From positions 1-42,433 of the forward strand of contig NZ_JAMLDX010000027.1 in assembly GCF_024211275.1 (NCBI RefSeq): a DNA stretch of 42,433 bases, read 5' to 3'. The DNA is from Sphingomonas tagetis. Its GTDB lineage: Bacteria; Pseudomonadota; Alphaproteobacteria; Sphingomonadales; Sphingomonadaceae. The first letter of the stretch is position 1. Every line of letters starts with the position of its first letter. A model generated the notes under the pieces. It was not told the DNA's origin and did no database searches. It worked only from the letters and a program-made list of their open reading frames with translations. The position numbers and the translations under genes are program-made. Positions 25,385 through 33,356 of the stretch are shown in pieces.

Positions 25385-27058
25385 TCAGGCGGCGGCATCC
25401 GTGTAGCGCTCCACCCCGTCGACGAAGGTGCGCAATACCCTGGTCTTGAGATACTGGTCGGGCGCCACGGTCAGCAGGTCGCGGTCGAGCACCACCAGAT
25501 CGGCGAGATAGCCCGGCGCGAGCCGCCCCAGCCGGTTCTCCTGGAAGCCGGCATAGGCGGCAGTGCTGGTATAGGCGATCAGCGTGTCCTCGATGCTCAC
25601 GCGCTGCTCGGGATGCCAGCCATTGGGGTTCGCGCCGTCGATCGTCTGCCGCTGCACGGCGGCATCCACCCCGGTCATCGGATCGAGCGGCGCGACCGGC
25701 CAGTCCGACCCGAAACAGGTCTTCACCCCTGCATCGAGCAGCGACTTGAACGCATAGGTGCGGTTGAGCCGCTCCTCGCCGATCCGCTTGACCGCCCAGC
25801 GGCCATCATCGGCGGCATGATAGGGCTGGACCGACGCGATCACCTTCTGCCGCGCCATTTTCGTCCACGCACCGGGCGCGAGATGCTGGGCATGCTCGAT
25901 ACGGAAGCGCCGGTCGCGCGCGCCGTTCTTGCGTGCCGCCGCGGCGAAGATGTCGAGCACGGTGTCGTTGGCCTCGTCGCCGATCGCGTGCACGGTCATG
26001 TTGAGCCCCGCGGCATCCGCCGCCGGGATCCATTGCTTCATCTTGTCGACCGGCACGGCCCACACGCCGCGCTGGTCGGGCGCATCGGCATAGGGGTGGT
26101 AGAATTTGGCCGTCCGCGCGCCGAGCGAGCCGTCCGACACGCATTTGAGCGTCCCCCAGCGCACCCAATCGTCGCCGCGTCCCTCGGCCTTGACCAGCGC
26201 CGCCATCCGCTCCCAGTCGGCCAGCGGCACCATCGAATAGAAACGGATGCCGGTCGGCCCCTTGGCGCGCAACCGCCGCGCCGAATCCTGGACCGACCAG
26301 TCGACCTCGGTATTGTGAACCTGCGCCACGCCCTTGCTCAGCGCATAGGCGATGCCGTTCTTCATCTGCTGGTCGACCATCGCCGTGGTCATCGGCGGGA
26401 TGATCTTGAGCACGCGATCGCGCGCATTGTCCTTGAGTACGCCGGTCGGCTCGCCCTTCTCGTCACGCTCGATCACCCCGCCGGCGATGTCGGGCGTGTT
26501 GCGGTCGATCCCCGCCAGCTTGAGCGCGGCGGAATTGAGGAACAGCGAGTGCAGGTCGGTGCGCGGGATCGCGATCGGCCGACCGCCGGTCACGCCATCG
26601 ACCCACTCCTTGCGCGGCAGCTCGCCGCCCCAGCGCTGCTCGTCCCACGGCCCGCCGGTCAGCCACTGGCCCGCCGGCAGATTGCGCACCGCCGCGCCGA
26701 CCCGCTCGACGAACTCGGCCTTGGTCTTGAGGCTCAGAAAATCGGGCTGCGACAGGTTGATCGATCCGCGCAGGAAATGCGTGTGACAATCGATGAAGGC
26801 GGGCATCACGAATGCGCCCTTCAAATCGATCACCTTGGTCCCCGGCCCGCTCGCGGCCTTGACCGCAGCCCGGCCCAACGCGGCGATCCGTCCGCCCGCG
26901 ATTCCCACCGCATCGCTCCGCCCGCCGCGCACGCCGGTCCACACCCGGCCATTGACCAGCGCGACGTCGAGCTTGCGCGTCGCGGCGAACAGCGGACCAC
27001 AAGCAAGCGCCGCAGCGCCTGAAGCGAGGAGGGAGCGGCGATTGACGGGCATGTTCAT
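25385..27058 (-). CDS. Exported amidohydrolase, YtcJ-like
   Basis: The 557-residue protein has an RR-containing leader (NRRSLLASGAAALACGPLFA), suggesting Tat export. The amidohydrolase-3/YtcJ pattern is clear. The metal motif FIDCHTHF is at about residues 88-95. It is followed by GPWDEQRWGGELPRKEW, a DLHSLFLNS motif, MTVHAIGDEAND, FRIEHAQHL and a late FGSDWPVAPLDP. Residues D-x-H-x-H, the two late His and the final Asp make the metal site of the superfamily. Substrate unknown; related proteins act on N-substituted formamides or other amides. It lies 71 bp from the sigma gene on the same strand, so it could be a functional partner of the uptake system, but it is transcribed separately. Confidence 0.9.
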   Translation of the reverse strand: MNMPVNRRSLLASGAAALACGPLFAATRKLDVALVNGRVWTGVRGGRSDAVGIAGGRIAALGRAAVKAASGPGTKVIDLKGAFVMPAFIDCHTHFLRGSINLSQPDFLSLKTKAEFVERVGAAVRNLPAGQWLTGGPWDEQRWGGELPRKEWVDGVTGGRPIAIPRTDLHSLFLNSAALKLAGIDRNTPDIAGGVIERDEKGEPTGVLKDNARDRVLKIIPPMTTAMVDQQMKNGIAYALSKGVAQVHNTEVDWSVQDSARRLRAKGPTGIRFYSMVPLADWERMAALVKAEGRGDDWVRWGTLKCVSDGSLGARTAKFYHPYADAPDQRGVWAVPVDKMKQWIPAADAAGLNMTVHAIGDEANDTVLDIFAAAARKNGARDRRFRIEHAQHLAPGAWTKMARQKVIASVQPYHAADDGRWAVKRIGEERLNRTYAFKSLLDAGVKTCFGSDWPVAPLDPMTGVDAAVQRQTIDGANPNGWHPEQRVSIEDTLIAYTSTAAYAGFQENRLGRLAPGYLADLVVLDRDLLTVAPDQYLKTRVLRTFVDGVERYTDAAA

Positions 27059-27073
27059 GGGGAACGGACTCTC

Positions 27074-27094
27074 CGGGCCAGACTATTTGGCCCG
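27074..27094. other. Perfect 7-bp hairpin in the 5' leader of the YtcJ-like gene
   Basis: CGGGCCA (27074-27080) pairs with TGGCCCG (27088-27094) around GACTATT, 16 bp before the amidohydrolase start codon. It could terminate tRNA-Met transcripts, which run toward it, or occlude the ribosome site. There is no downstream T tract on the minus strand. Confidence 0.35.
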
Positions 27095-27201
27095 TTATTT
27101 CATGCCACGCCAGCCGCTGTCTTGGTCCAACATGCCCACAATTTCGCTCAAGCTTGGAACGTCTGCCAAGCCATGCTGCGCAATGTGCAGAGGATGAAAA
27201 A

Positions 27202-27278
27202 TGGTAGCGGAGGAGGGACTTGAACCCCCGACCCCAGGATTATGATTCCCGTGCTCTAACCAACTGAGCTACTCCGCC
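27202..27278 (-). tRNA. tRNA-Met (anticodon CAT)
   Basis: Read on the minus strand, the 77-nt sequence begins GGCGGAGTAGCTCAGTTGG. It has an anticodon loop ATCATAA (anticodon CAT) between CGGGA and TCCTG, a T loop GTTCAAGTC and a terminal ACCA encoded in the DNA. The acceptor stem pairs GGCGGAG with CTCCGCT, the first pair being G-U. It is most likely elongator Met. An Ile2 (lysidine-modified CAT) identity is not excluded, but the stem sequence fits Met better. Confidence 0.93.
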
Positions 27279-27348
27279 CTACCAAGGCGGCCCGTCCCCA
27301 TTCCGGGGCGAGCGAGAGCGGCGCACATAAGTGGCGTTCCGCAAGCGG

Positions 27349-27855
27349 TCAAGCGAACATGTGCCGCGAAATCGGCTCCCACGGCCCGCCGCGATACCAC
27401 CACGCCGCAAGCCCCGTGATCTCGACGTCGCGCGCGCGGAAATCCTTGCCGAGCGCGCCCAGCAACAGCTTGGCCATCGACGGTGCGACCTTGTTCTGGA
27501 TCGTCACATGCGGCCGCCACCCGCCGGCATCCTGCGGCGTCAGCAGCCCGGCGAACGCCTCGCACAGATCGCGCCGGATCGCGGTCAAGCCCGGCGACTC
27601 GATCCGCACGGCCACGCCCCGGCCCAGCGACATCAGCCCGGCCGCCTTCGCCACCGGCGCACGCTGGCCGCGCGTCGCTTCGTTCAGCCGGTGCTTCAAC
27701 TCGTCCTCGACCGACGGCGGCAGATGATGGAACAGCGTCAGATGCGCGGGCAGCACGTTGCGCTCGGGCGGATAATGCTCGCGCCGCAAGCCATCCAGCC
27801 AGCCCTGCTCCTGCCGCCCGAGCAGCGCCGTCACGATGATCGGCGCGGATGCCAC
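27349..27855 (-). CDS. 2'-5' RNA ligase family protein (2H phosphoesterase)
   Basis: The 168-residue protein from GTG 27855 has the two H-x-T-x motifs of the 2H superfamily: His38-Leu-Thr40 (PAHLTLFHHL) and His116-Val-Thr118 (RPHVTIQNKV). In this family the two histidines act together on 2',5' or cyclic phosphate RNA bonds, or on ADP-ribose 1"-2" cyclic phosphate. Its length is normal. The start codon lies one base after the stop of kup, so the genes form a two-gene unit with no obvious functional link. The physiological RNA substrate is unknown. Confidence 0.88.
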   Translation of the reverse strand: MASAPIIVTALLGRQEQGWLDGLRREHYPPERNVLPAHLTLFHHLPPSVEDELKHRLNEATRGQRAPVAKAAGLMSLGRGVAVRIESPGLTAIRRDLCEAFAGLLTPQDAGGWRPHVTIQNKVAPSMAKLLLGALGKDFRARDVEITGLAAWWYRGGPWEPISRHMFA

Positions 27856-27856
27856 G

Positions 27857-29800
27857 CTAGATTTCGACCTGGCTGCCCAGTTCCACCACGCGATTGGTCG
27901 GCAGCCGGAAGAACTCCATCGCGCTTTCCGCGTTGCGCAGCATCCACGCGAACAGCTTTTCGCGCCAGATGTGCATCCCCGGCCGGTCCGACGCCAGCAG
28001 CGTCTGGCGGGAGAGGAAGAAGCTGGTGTCCATCATGTTGAACGTGCCGCCGCACGCCGTCCCGCACGCCCCGGCCTCCTTGAGCGCGGCGGGCACGTCG
28101 GCCTCCTGCATGAAGCCATAGAACATCAGCATGCGGTGGAAGCCCTGCCCCAAATCGTCGAGCTTCACGCGCTTCTCGTCGGGCACGAACGGCACGTCGG
28201 CGATCTTCACCGTCAGCAGGATCACCCGCTCGTGCAGCACCTTGTTGTGCTTGAGGTTGTGGAGCAGTGCATGCGGCACGCCGTCCGGCGTCGAAGTCAT
28301 AAACACCGCCGTTCCCGGCACCCGCGTCGCCGAACTCGCCGCGGACTGGATGAACACCTTGATCGGCATCGCGCCCTCGCGCATCCGCTCGACCATCAGG
28401 CGGCGGCCCTTGGCCCAGGTGGTCAGCAGCGTGAAGATCGCGATGCCCGCCAGCAGCGGGAACCAGCCGCCGTCCGGCACCTTGGTCAGGTTTGCCGCGA
28501 AATAGGCGAGATCGACCAGGAAGAAGACCGCCAGCAGCGGGATCGCATAGCGCTTCTTCCACTTCCACAGCGTGAACAGCACCACCGCGATCAGGAAATT
28601 GTCGATCAGCATCGCCCCGGTCACCGCGATGCCATAGGCGGCGGTGAGGTTGGACGAGGTCTGGAACGTCAGCACCAGCAGGATGATCGCGATCATCAGC
28701 GCCCAGTTGATCAGCGGGATGTAGATCTGCCCCGCCGTGTCGGCGCTGGTGTGCGAGATGCGCAGCCGCGGGATGAAGCCGAGCTGGATTCCCTGCTGCG
28801 TGACCGAGAAGGCGCCGGTGATCACCGCCTGCGACGCGATGATCGCCGCCATCGTCGCGATCCCGACCAGCGGCAGCCGCAGATATTCGGGCGCGAGGAA
28901 ATAGAAGGGGCTGTGCACCGCCGAGGCGTCGCGCATCAGCAGCGCGCCCTGCCCCATATAGTTGCACATCAGCGCCGGCAGCACGAACCACAGCCACGAG
29001 AAGCGGATCGGCTTGCGCCCGAAATGCCCCATATCGGCATACAGCGCCTCGGCCCCGGTCACGGCCAGCACGACCGAGCCGAGCGCGAGGAACGCCGCGA
29101 CCGGATCGATCAGGAAGAAATTCAGGGCATAGGTCGGCAGGAAGGCCCACAATACTTCGGGCGTCTGCGCCGCGCTGATCACGCCGAGCGTCGCGATCGT
29201 CGCGAAATAGATCAGCATGATCGGCCCGAACATCGCGCCGACACGCGCCGTGCCGGTGCGCTGGATCGAGAACAGGAACACCAGGATCGCGATGACGATC
29301 GGCTGCACCCAGTTGGAGAAGCCCGGCGCCGCGACCGCGAGGCCCTCGACCGCCGACAGCACCGACACCGCCGGGGTGATCATCGAGTCGCCATAGAAGA
29401 GCGCGGTCGCGAACACGCCGAGGATCACGATCCCCGCGGTCCAGCGCTTCTGTCCGCTCTCGCGGTTGATCAGTGCCAGCAGCGCCAGGCTGCCGCCCTC
29501 GCCCTTGTTGTCGGCGCGCATGATGAGGGTGACATATTTCAGCGTCACCACGATCATCATCGACCAGAACATCAGGCTGATCACGCCCATGATGTGCGGC
29601 GGGTCGAGCGCGAGCGGATGGTGCCCCGCGAACGTCTCGCGGAACGCATAGAGCGGACTGGTGCCGATATCGCCGAAGACGATCCCGATCGCGCCCAGCC
29701 CCAGCTTCCACAGCGCGGCCTCGCGGCCATGCGGATGATGCTGGTCGTGTTCGGGAGAGATCGAGTCGGTCGCCGGCTCGGGGCTTCCGTTGGCGCTCAC
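27857..29800 (-). CDS. kup: Potassium uptake transporter Kup
   Basis: The 647-residue inner-membrane protein from GTG 29800 contains the Kup/HAK signatures GDIGTSPLYAFRETF near residue 43 and FYGDSMITPAVSVLSAVEGL near residue 114. About 12 hydrophobic helices cover roughly residues 30-450. A cytosolic C-terminal domain follows (HALLHNLKHNKVLHERVIL). Kup imports K+ together with H+, mainly at low pH. The protein ends ELGSQVEI, and the size matches the family. It is followed one base later by the RNA ligase-like gene. Earlier in-frame starts are not supported, as upstream bases lack coding character. Confidence 0.96.
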   Translation of the reverse strand: MSANGSPEPATDSISPEHDQHHPHGREAALWKLGLGAIGIVFGDIGTSPLYAFRETFAGHHPLALDPPHIMGVISLMFWSMMIVVTLKYVTLIMRADNKGEGGSLALLALINRESGQKRWTAGIVILGVFATALFYGDSMITPAVSVLSAVEGLAVAAPGFSNWVQPIVIAILVFLFSIQRTGTARVGAMFGPIMLIYFATIATLGVISAAQTPEVLWAFLPTYALNFFLIDPVAAFLALGSVVLAVTGAEALYADMGHFGRKPIRFSWLWFVLPALMCNYMGQGALLMRDASAVHSPFYFLAPEYLRLPLVGIATMAAIIASQAVITGAFSVTQQGIQLGFIPRLRISHTSADTAGQIYIPLINWALMIAIILLVLTFQTSSNLTAAYGIAVTGAMLIDNFLIAVVLFTLWKWKKRYAIPLLAVFFLVDLAYFAANLTKVPDGGWFPLLAGIAIFTLLTTWAKGRRLMVERMREGAMPIKVFIQSAASSATRVPGTAVFMTSTPDGVPHALLHNLKHNKVLHERVILLTVKIADVPFVPDEKRVKLDDLGQGFHRMLMFYGFMQEADVPAALKEAGACGTACGGTFNMMDTSFFLSRQTLLASDRPGMHIWREKLFAWMLRNAESAMEFFRLPTNRVVELGSQVEI

Positions 29801-29925
29801 AGGCGGTCTTTGCGAACCGTGGCGAGCAATGCAGTGGTCATGATCGACCGGCTACCTGTCCGTTGAAACGGTCGCGCCGTTAGCACGCGCAACATGGCCC
29901 CGCAATGGGCGCCGCCATTGGCCCC

Positions 29926-30396
29926 TCAGTCCCGGGGCTTGAACAGCGCATCGGCTTCGCTCTTGGTCGGCACCGATCGCAGCACGAAGCTCGAACTGAT
30001 CTTGAGTACGCCGGGCAACCGCCCCATCTCCTCGCGGTGCAGCCGCTCATAGTCGTCGAGGTCGCGACACAATATCTTGAGGTGATAGTCGTAGCTGCCC
30101 GAGACCAGCGCGCATTCGACGATGCCGTCGATTTCGGACACCGCCGCCTCGAACAGCGCCAGATCCTCACCGACTTCGGTATTGAGCGTGATGTCGACCA
30201 TTGCCGTCACGCTGAACCCCAGATGCCGCAGCCCGAGCCGAGCGCTGTAACCCTGAATATGCCCGGACGCCTCGAGCGCCTGGATGCGCCGCGTGCAAGC
30301 CGACTGCGACAATCCGACTTCACCTGCGATGTGACTCACCGGCGCCCGAGCGTCGAGCGAAAGGTACTTCAGGATTGCGGCGTCGATTCGGTCCAT
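29926..30396 (-). CDS. Lrp/AsnC-family regulator, likely of ald
   Basis: The 156-residue protein has an N-terminal HTH (LDARAPVSHIAGEVGLSQSA, then RRIQALEASGHIQGYSARL). A C-terminal RAM/AsnC ligand domain follows (DGIVECALVSGSYDYHLKIL, then YERLHREEMGRLPGV). The length is typical. It is divergent from alanine dehydrogenase across 135 bp holding three phased GCATNNNNATGC-like palindromes. Lrp-type regulators (AldR/BkdR group) next to ald commonly activate it in response to alanine, so autoregulation plus ald control is the likely role. Confidence 0.92.
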   Translation of the reverse strand: MDRIDAAILKYLSLDARAPVSHIAGEVGLSQSACTRRIQALEASGHIQGYSARLGLRHLGFSVTAMVDITLNTEVGEDLALFEAAVSEIDGIVECALVSGSYDYHLKILCRDLDDYERLHREEMGRLPGVLKISSSFVLRSVPTKSEADALFKPRD

Positions 30397-30399
30397 GAC

Positions 30400-30472
30400 G
30401 CATGATTATGCGATATCTTGATCAATGTCAGCATATCCATGCGATTTGATCTCGCAGCGCGCATGCCTTTGC
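30400..30472. promoter_or_regulatory. Phased Lrp-type operator sites between lrp and ald
   Basis: GCATGATTATGCGATAT (30400-30416) and GCATATCCATGCGATTT (30431-30447) share GCAT, four variable bases, ATGCGAT, one variable base and T, at exactly 31 bp spacing. A weaker GCATGCCTTTGC lies 30 bp on, at 30461-30472. The spacing of about three helical turns places the sites on one DNA face, as expected for an Lrp octamer. The first site begins 4 bp from the Lrp-type start codon, so autorepression is likely. Confidence 0.6.
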
Positions 30473-30531
30473 AGAGATTCACGGCGCCGATCCGGTCTAT
30501 TGCCGTCGCACAAGATAAATCGGAGAGAATC

Positions 30532-31638
30532 ATGCGCGTCGGTGTCCCGAAGGAAATCAAGAACCACGAATATCGCGTCGGCCTGACCCCGCCGCTGGTG
30601 TCGGAACTGACTCAAGCCGGTCATGAAGTGATCGTGGAAACCAGCGCCGGCTCGGGCATCGATTTCGAGGATTCGGACTACACCGACGCCGGCGCCCGCA
30701 TCGTCGGCACCGCCGCCGAGGTGTTCGCGCAGGCCGACATGATCGTGAAGGTCAAGGAGCCGCAGCCGCAGGAAGTGGCGATGCTCGAGGCGCGGCACAC
30801 GCTGTTCACCTATCTCCACCTCGCCCCCGATCCCGAACAGGCCGCGGGCCTCATCAAGTCGGGCGCGACATGCATCGCCTATGAGACGGTCACCGCCGCC
30901 GACCGCTCGCTCCCGCTGCTCAAGCCGATGAGCGAAGTCGCCGGTCGCATGTCGGTCCAGGTCGGCGCGCACTATCTCGAAAAGGAGCAGGGCGGCCGCG
31001 GCGTCCTGCTCGGCGGCGTCCCCGGCGTCGCGCCGGCGCGCGTCGCCATTCTCGGCGGCGGCGTGTCGGGCATCAACGCCGCGCAGATGGCCACCGGCCT
31101 GCGCGCCGACGTCACCATCTACGACATCAACAACAGCCGCCTCGCCGAACTCGACATGCATTTCGGCAGCCAGATCAAGACCGCCTATGCCAGCAAGGCG
31201 GCGATCGCAGCGGCGGTGAAGAACGCGCATCTCGTCATCGGCGCGGTGCTCGTCCCCGGCGCCGCCGCACCCAAGCTCGTCACGCGCGAGATGCTCAAGA
31301 CGATGAAGCGCGGCAGCGTGCTGGTCGATATCGCGATCGACCAGGGCGGCTGTTTCGAAACCTCGCACGCCACCACGCATGACGATCCCGTCTATGAGGT
31401 CGACGGCGTGATCCATTATTGCGTCGCCAACATGCCCGGCGCGGTCGCCCGCACCAGTACCTTCGCGCTCAACAACGCGACCCTGCCGTTCGTGATGAAG
31501 CTGGCCAATCTCGGCGCGGAAAAGGCGATGGCCGCCGATCCGCATCTCGCCGCCGGCCTCAACGTCTATCAGGGCAAGATCACGCATCAGGCCGTGGCCG
31601 AAGCGCTCAGTCTCCCCTTTCAGACCTGGCAGCGCTAA
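30532..31638 (+). CDS. ald: Alanine dehydrogenase
   Basis: The 368-residue protein from ATG 30532 (CGGAGAG upstream) starts MRVGVPKEIKNHEYRVGLTP, a very well conserved AlaDH/PNT N terminus. The catalytic Lys lies in VKVKEPQ near residue 75 and the His in TYLHLAPD near residue 96. The Rossmann NAD-binding motif AILGGGVSGINAAQMA is at about residue 172. It catalyses NAD-dependent oxidative deamination of L-alanine to pyruvate and ammonium in the cytosol. The gene faces an Lrp-type regulator and ends at a strong bidirectional hairpin. The frame is open to 30418, but that part lies in the operator region. Confidence 0.97.
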   Translation: MRVGVPKEIKNHEYRVGLTPPLVSELTQAGHEVIVETSAGSGIDFEDSDYTDAGARIVGTAAEVFAQADMIVKVKEPQPQEVAMLEARHTLFTYLHLAPDPEQAAGLIKSGATCIAYETVTAADRSLPLLKPMSEVAGRMSVQVGAHYLEKEQGGRGVLLGGVPGVAPARVAILGGGVSGINAAQMATGLRADVTIYDINNSRLAELDMHFGSQIKTAYASKAAIAAAVKNAHLVIGAVLVPGAAAPKLVTREMLKTMKRGSVLVDIAIDQGGCFETSHATTHDDPVYEVDGVIHYCVANMPGAVARTSTFALNNATLPFVMKLANLGAEKAMAADPHLAAGLNVYQGKITHQAVAEALSLPFQTWQR

Positions 31639-31656
31639 GCGCGAGCCTGCCCCCCA

Positions 31657-31692
31657 GCCCGCCGTCTCTCCTCCCTCCCTGAGGCGGCGGGC
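31657..31692. terminator. Bidirectional terminator between ald and the TPR gene
   Basis: GCCCGCCGTCTC (31657-31668) pairs with GAGGCGGCGGGC (31681-31692), a 12-bp stem with one wobble pair and a 12-base pyrimidine loop. On the plus strand it is followed by ACCCTTATT. It lies 18 bases after the ald stop and ends 4 bases before the converging TPR gene stop, so it serves both. Confidence 0.75.
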
Positions 31693-31696
31693 ACCC

Positions 31697-33058
31697 TTAT
31701 TCCGGGTTTGCTACGGCCCATTCCGTCGCGACTTGCCAGCGAAAATAGCCGCGTTTCCTACCATATTCATCGAGCAGCGCCGGGCTACGCGACGAGTCCC
31801 TGATGCGCTCGATGAGTGCCCCATTTCCCCGCCGGAAATAGACCAGCGCTTCGACCGGCCGCTCATGATTGCGCAATGACAACGCAAGCTCGATCCATTT
31901 CGAGATCATGCCCGGATCGGTGCGAGCCAGCCGTTTCTCGAGCGCGCCTACGGCCTTGGCCTCGATCGCAAGTTCTTCCACATGCGCGCCCTGTGAATGC
32001 AACGGATGAGTAAGCGCCAGCGCATAGTTCAACGCCTCTTCGCTATCCGCGCCATAGGCTGATTCAATATCCTTGAGCGCGACGCGGAGCTCAGGCAGTG
32101 GGTTCCCGCCACGAGTCCGCCATTTCGTCATCGCCATATTAAAGCGGCTCGCCGCGATCGTCGGGTGGCGCGGACCGAGCGTTTTCAGCCGTATCCTGTA
32201 GACCCGTCGCTGCATCCGCCTGACCTCCGCGCTGTTTCCTTGCCTTGCTGCGATTTCGCCCAACACCACATATACGTCCGCGGCCGCGCGGCTGTTCTCG
32301 CCGGAAACCTTGACGGTCATGGCCAGGGCCTGACGATAGTAAGCGAGCGCATCGCTGTAGCGAGATTGACTCTGGAAATTATCGCCCAGCGCAAGGTAGA
32401 TCGATGCGCTGACATCGCTAAGGACGCGTTTATCCTCGGCCAGGGCGACCCCGGCGAGCAGTATTTCATGCGCATCGTCGGTTCGCCCCATCCGGGTCAG
32501 CAGCCACCCCAGCTCAAGCCTCGCCTTGAGTTGCTGGTCAACATCGCGCGCGACGGTCGCCACGGCCAGCGCCTCCCGCAGCACGGCCTCCGCATCCGCA
32601 AGCCGACTCAATCTACCAAGAAAGATGCCGAAATTGCGCAGATAGATCGTCAACCGGATGCGGTTGTCCGGCGCTTGTCGCGCTATCTCGATGGCGCGCG
32701 CATAAGCTGCCTCGGCCTCGGCCGGATCGCGTTTTTGCACGAAGATCGCGACGAAATTATACGCTGTCGCCGTGTGTTCGTGGATTTCGCCAAAGCTTGC
32801 CATGCTCAATTGCAGCAGCTTGCGGGCATATCGCTCGCCGATCGCGTACCGGTACGCCTCATCGATGCGGGGATCACCGGTCAGTTGCGCTTGAGCGGCT
32901 TGGACCAGCGCGTCCACGCAGCCCGGCGGCGGACTCGGCAGCATCAGGCAGGCCGCCGCATCCGGTGTGGCCGGGACTGCTTGTGCCGCCCGGCCGCCGC
33001 CGGGCAGCATCGCACCGGCGATAGCCAGCACCAGTGCGACGATGTGTGAGCGACCCAT
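31697..33058 (-). CDS. Exported tetratricopeptide-repeat protein
   Basis: The 453-residue protein has a signal-peptide-like N terminus (IVALVLAIAGAMLPGGGRAA). Several TPR-like 34-residue helical pairs follow between residues 95 and 300, for example DPAEAEAAYARAIEIARQAP, RLADAEAVLREALAVATVA and RYSDALAYYRQALAMTVKVS. These repeats mediate protein binding, and no enzymatic motif is present. The function is unknown. It is likely periplasmic. It converges with ald and is divergent from rpsA, from which it is separated by 298 bp. Ribosome-site support for the ATG is weak (GACGGG). Confidence 0.8.
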   Translation of the reverse strand: MGRSHIVALVLAIAGAMLPGGGRAAQAVPATPDAAACLMLPSPPPGCVDALVQAAQAQLTGDPRIDEAYRYAIGERYARKLLQLSMASFGEIHEHTATAYNFVAIFVQKRDPAEAEAAYARAIEIARQAPDNRIRLTIYLRNFGIFLGRLSRLADAEAVLREALAVATVARDVDQQLKARLELGWLLTRMGRTDDAHEILLAGVALAEDKRVLSDVSASIYLALGDNFQSQSRYSDALAYYRQALAMTVKVSGENSRAAADVYVVLGEIAARQGNSAEVRRMQRRVYRIRLKTLGPRHPTIAASRFNMAMTKWRTRGGNPLPELRVALKDIESAYGADSEEALNYALALTHPLHSQGAHVEELAIEAKAVGALEKRLARTDPGMISKWIELALSLRNHERPVEALVYFRRGNGALIERIRDSSRSPALLDEYGRKRGYFRWQVATEWAVANPE

Positions 33059-33356
33059 CCCGTCACATTAGGCGCGGCCCGCCCGACGGCAACGGTCAAT
33101 AAGCGACTCGCAATCTTGCCTTTTCGACCGCCGCGCAGTAAGGGCGCCCGGTCCGGCGAGCGGGTGCTCGCGGAGGGAGGCGCGGAGATCTATTCTCACG
33201 CGCCATTTTCGCTTTCGATCCGATAGCGTCACTGCCTCCAAATATGCCCGCCCATCGGATGCCGTGACCGGCAGTCGGCCGCCACGGCATTTCGGCCTTC
33301 AAGACCGCTGGACCCAACCAGCCGGCCGGAAAACGTAAGTTAGGACTGAACTCTTT
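33059..33356. other. Intergenic region upstream of rpsA
   Basis: This 298-bp divergent region holds the promoters of the TPR gene (minus) and rpsA (plus). I see no long ORF on either strand consistent with a gene. A possible ribosome site for rpsA, AGGACTG, is at about 33342-33348. I cannot identify a convincing -35/-10 pair or a leader RNA fold, although rpsA leaders are often autoregulatory. Confidence 0.4.

Noticed and set aside
17474..25406. Search for lasso-peptide biosynthesis genes in the FecI-controlled region
   Set aside because: No precursor peptide, cyclase, cysteine protease or S9-type isopeptidase was found, so the comparison with lasso loci is limited to the signalling and receptor genes.
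27836..29866. 676-codon plus-strand frame opposite kup
   Set aside because: The His/Arg/Asp-rich composition is typical of antisense of GC-rich membrane protein genes; Kup motifs are on the minus strand.
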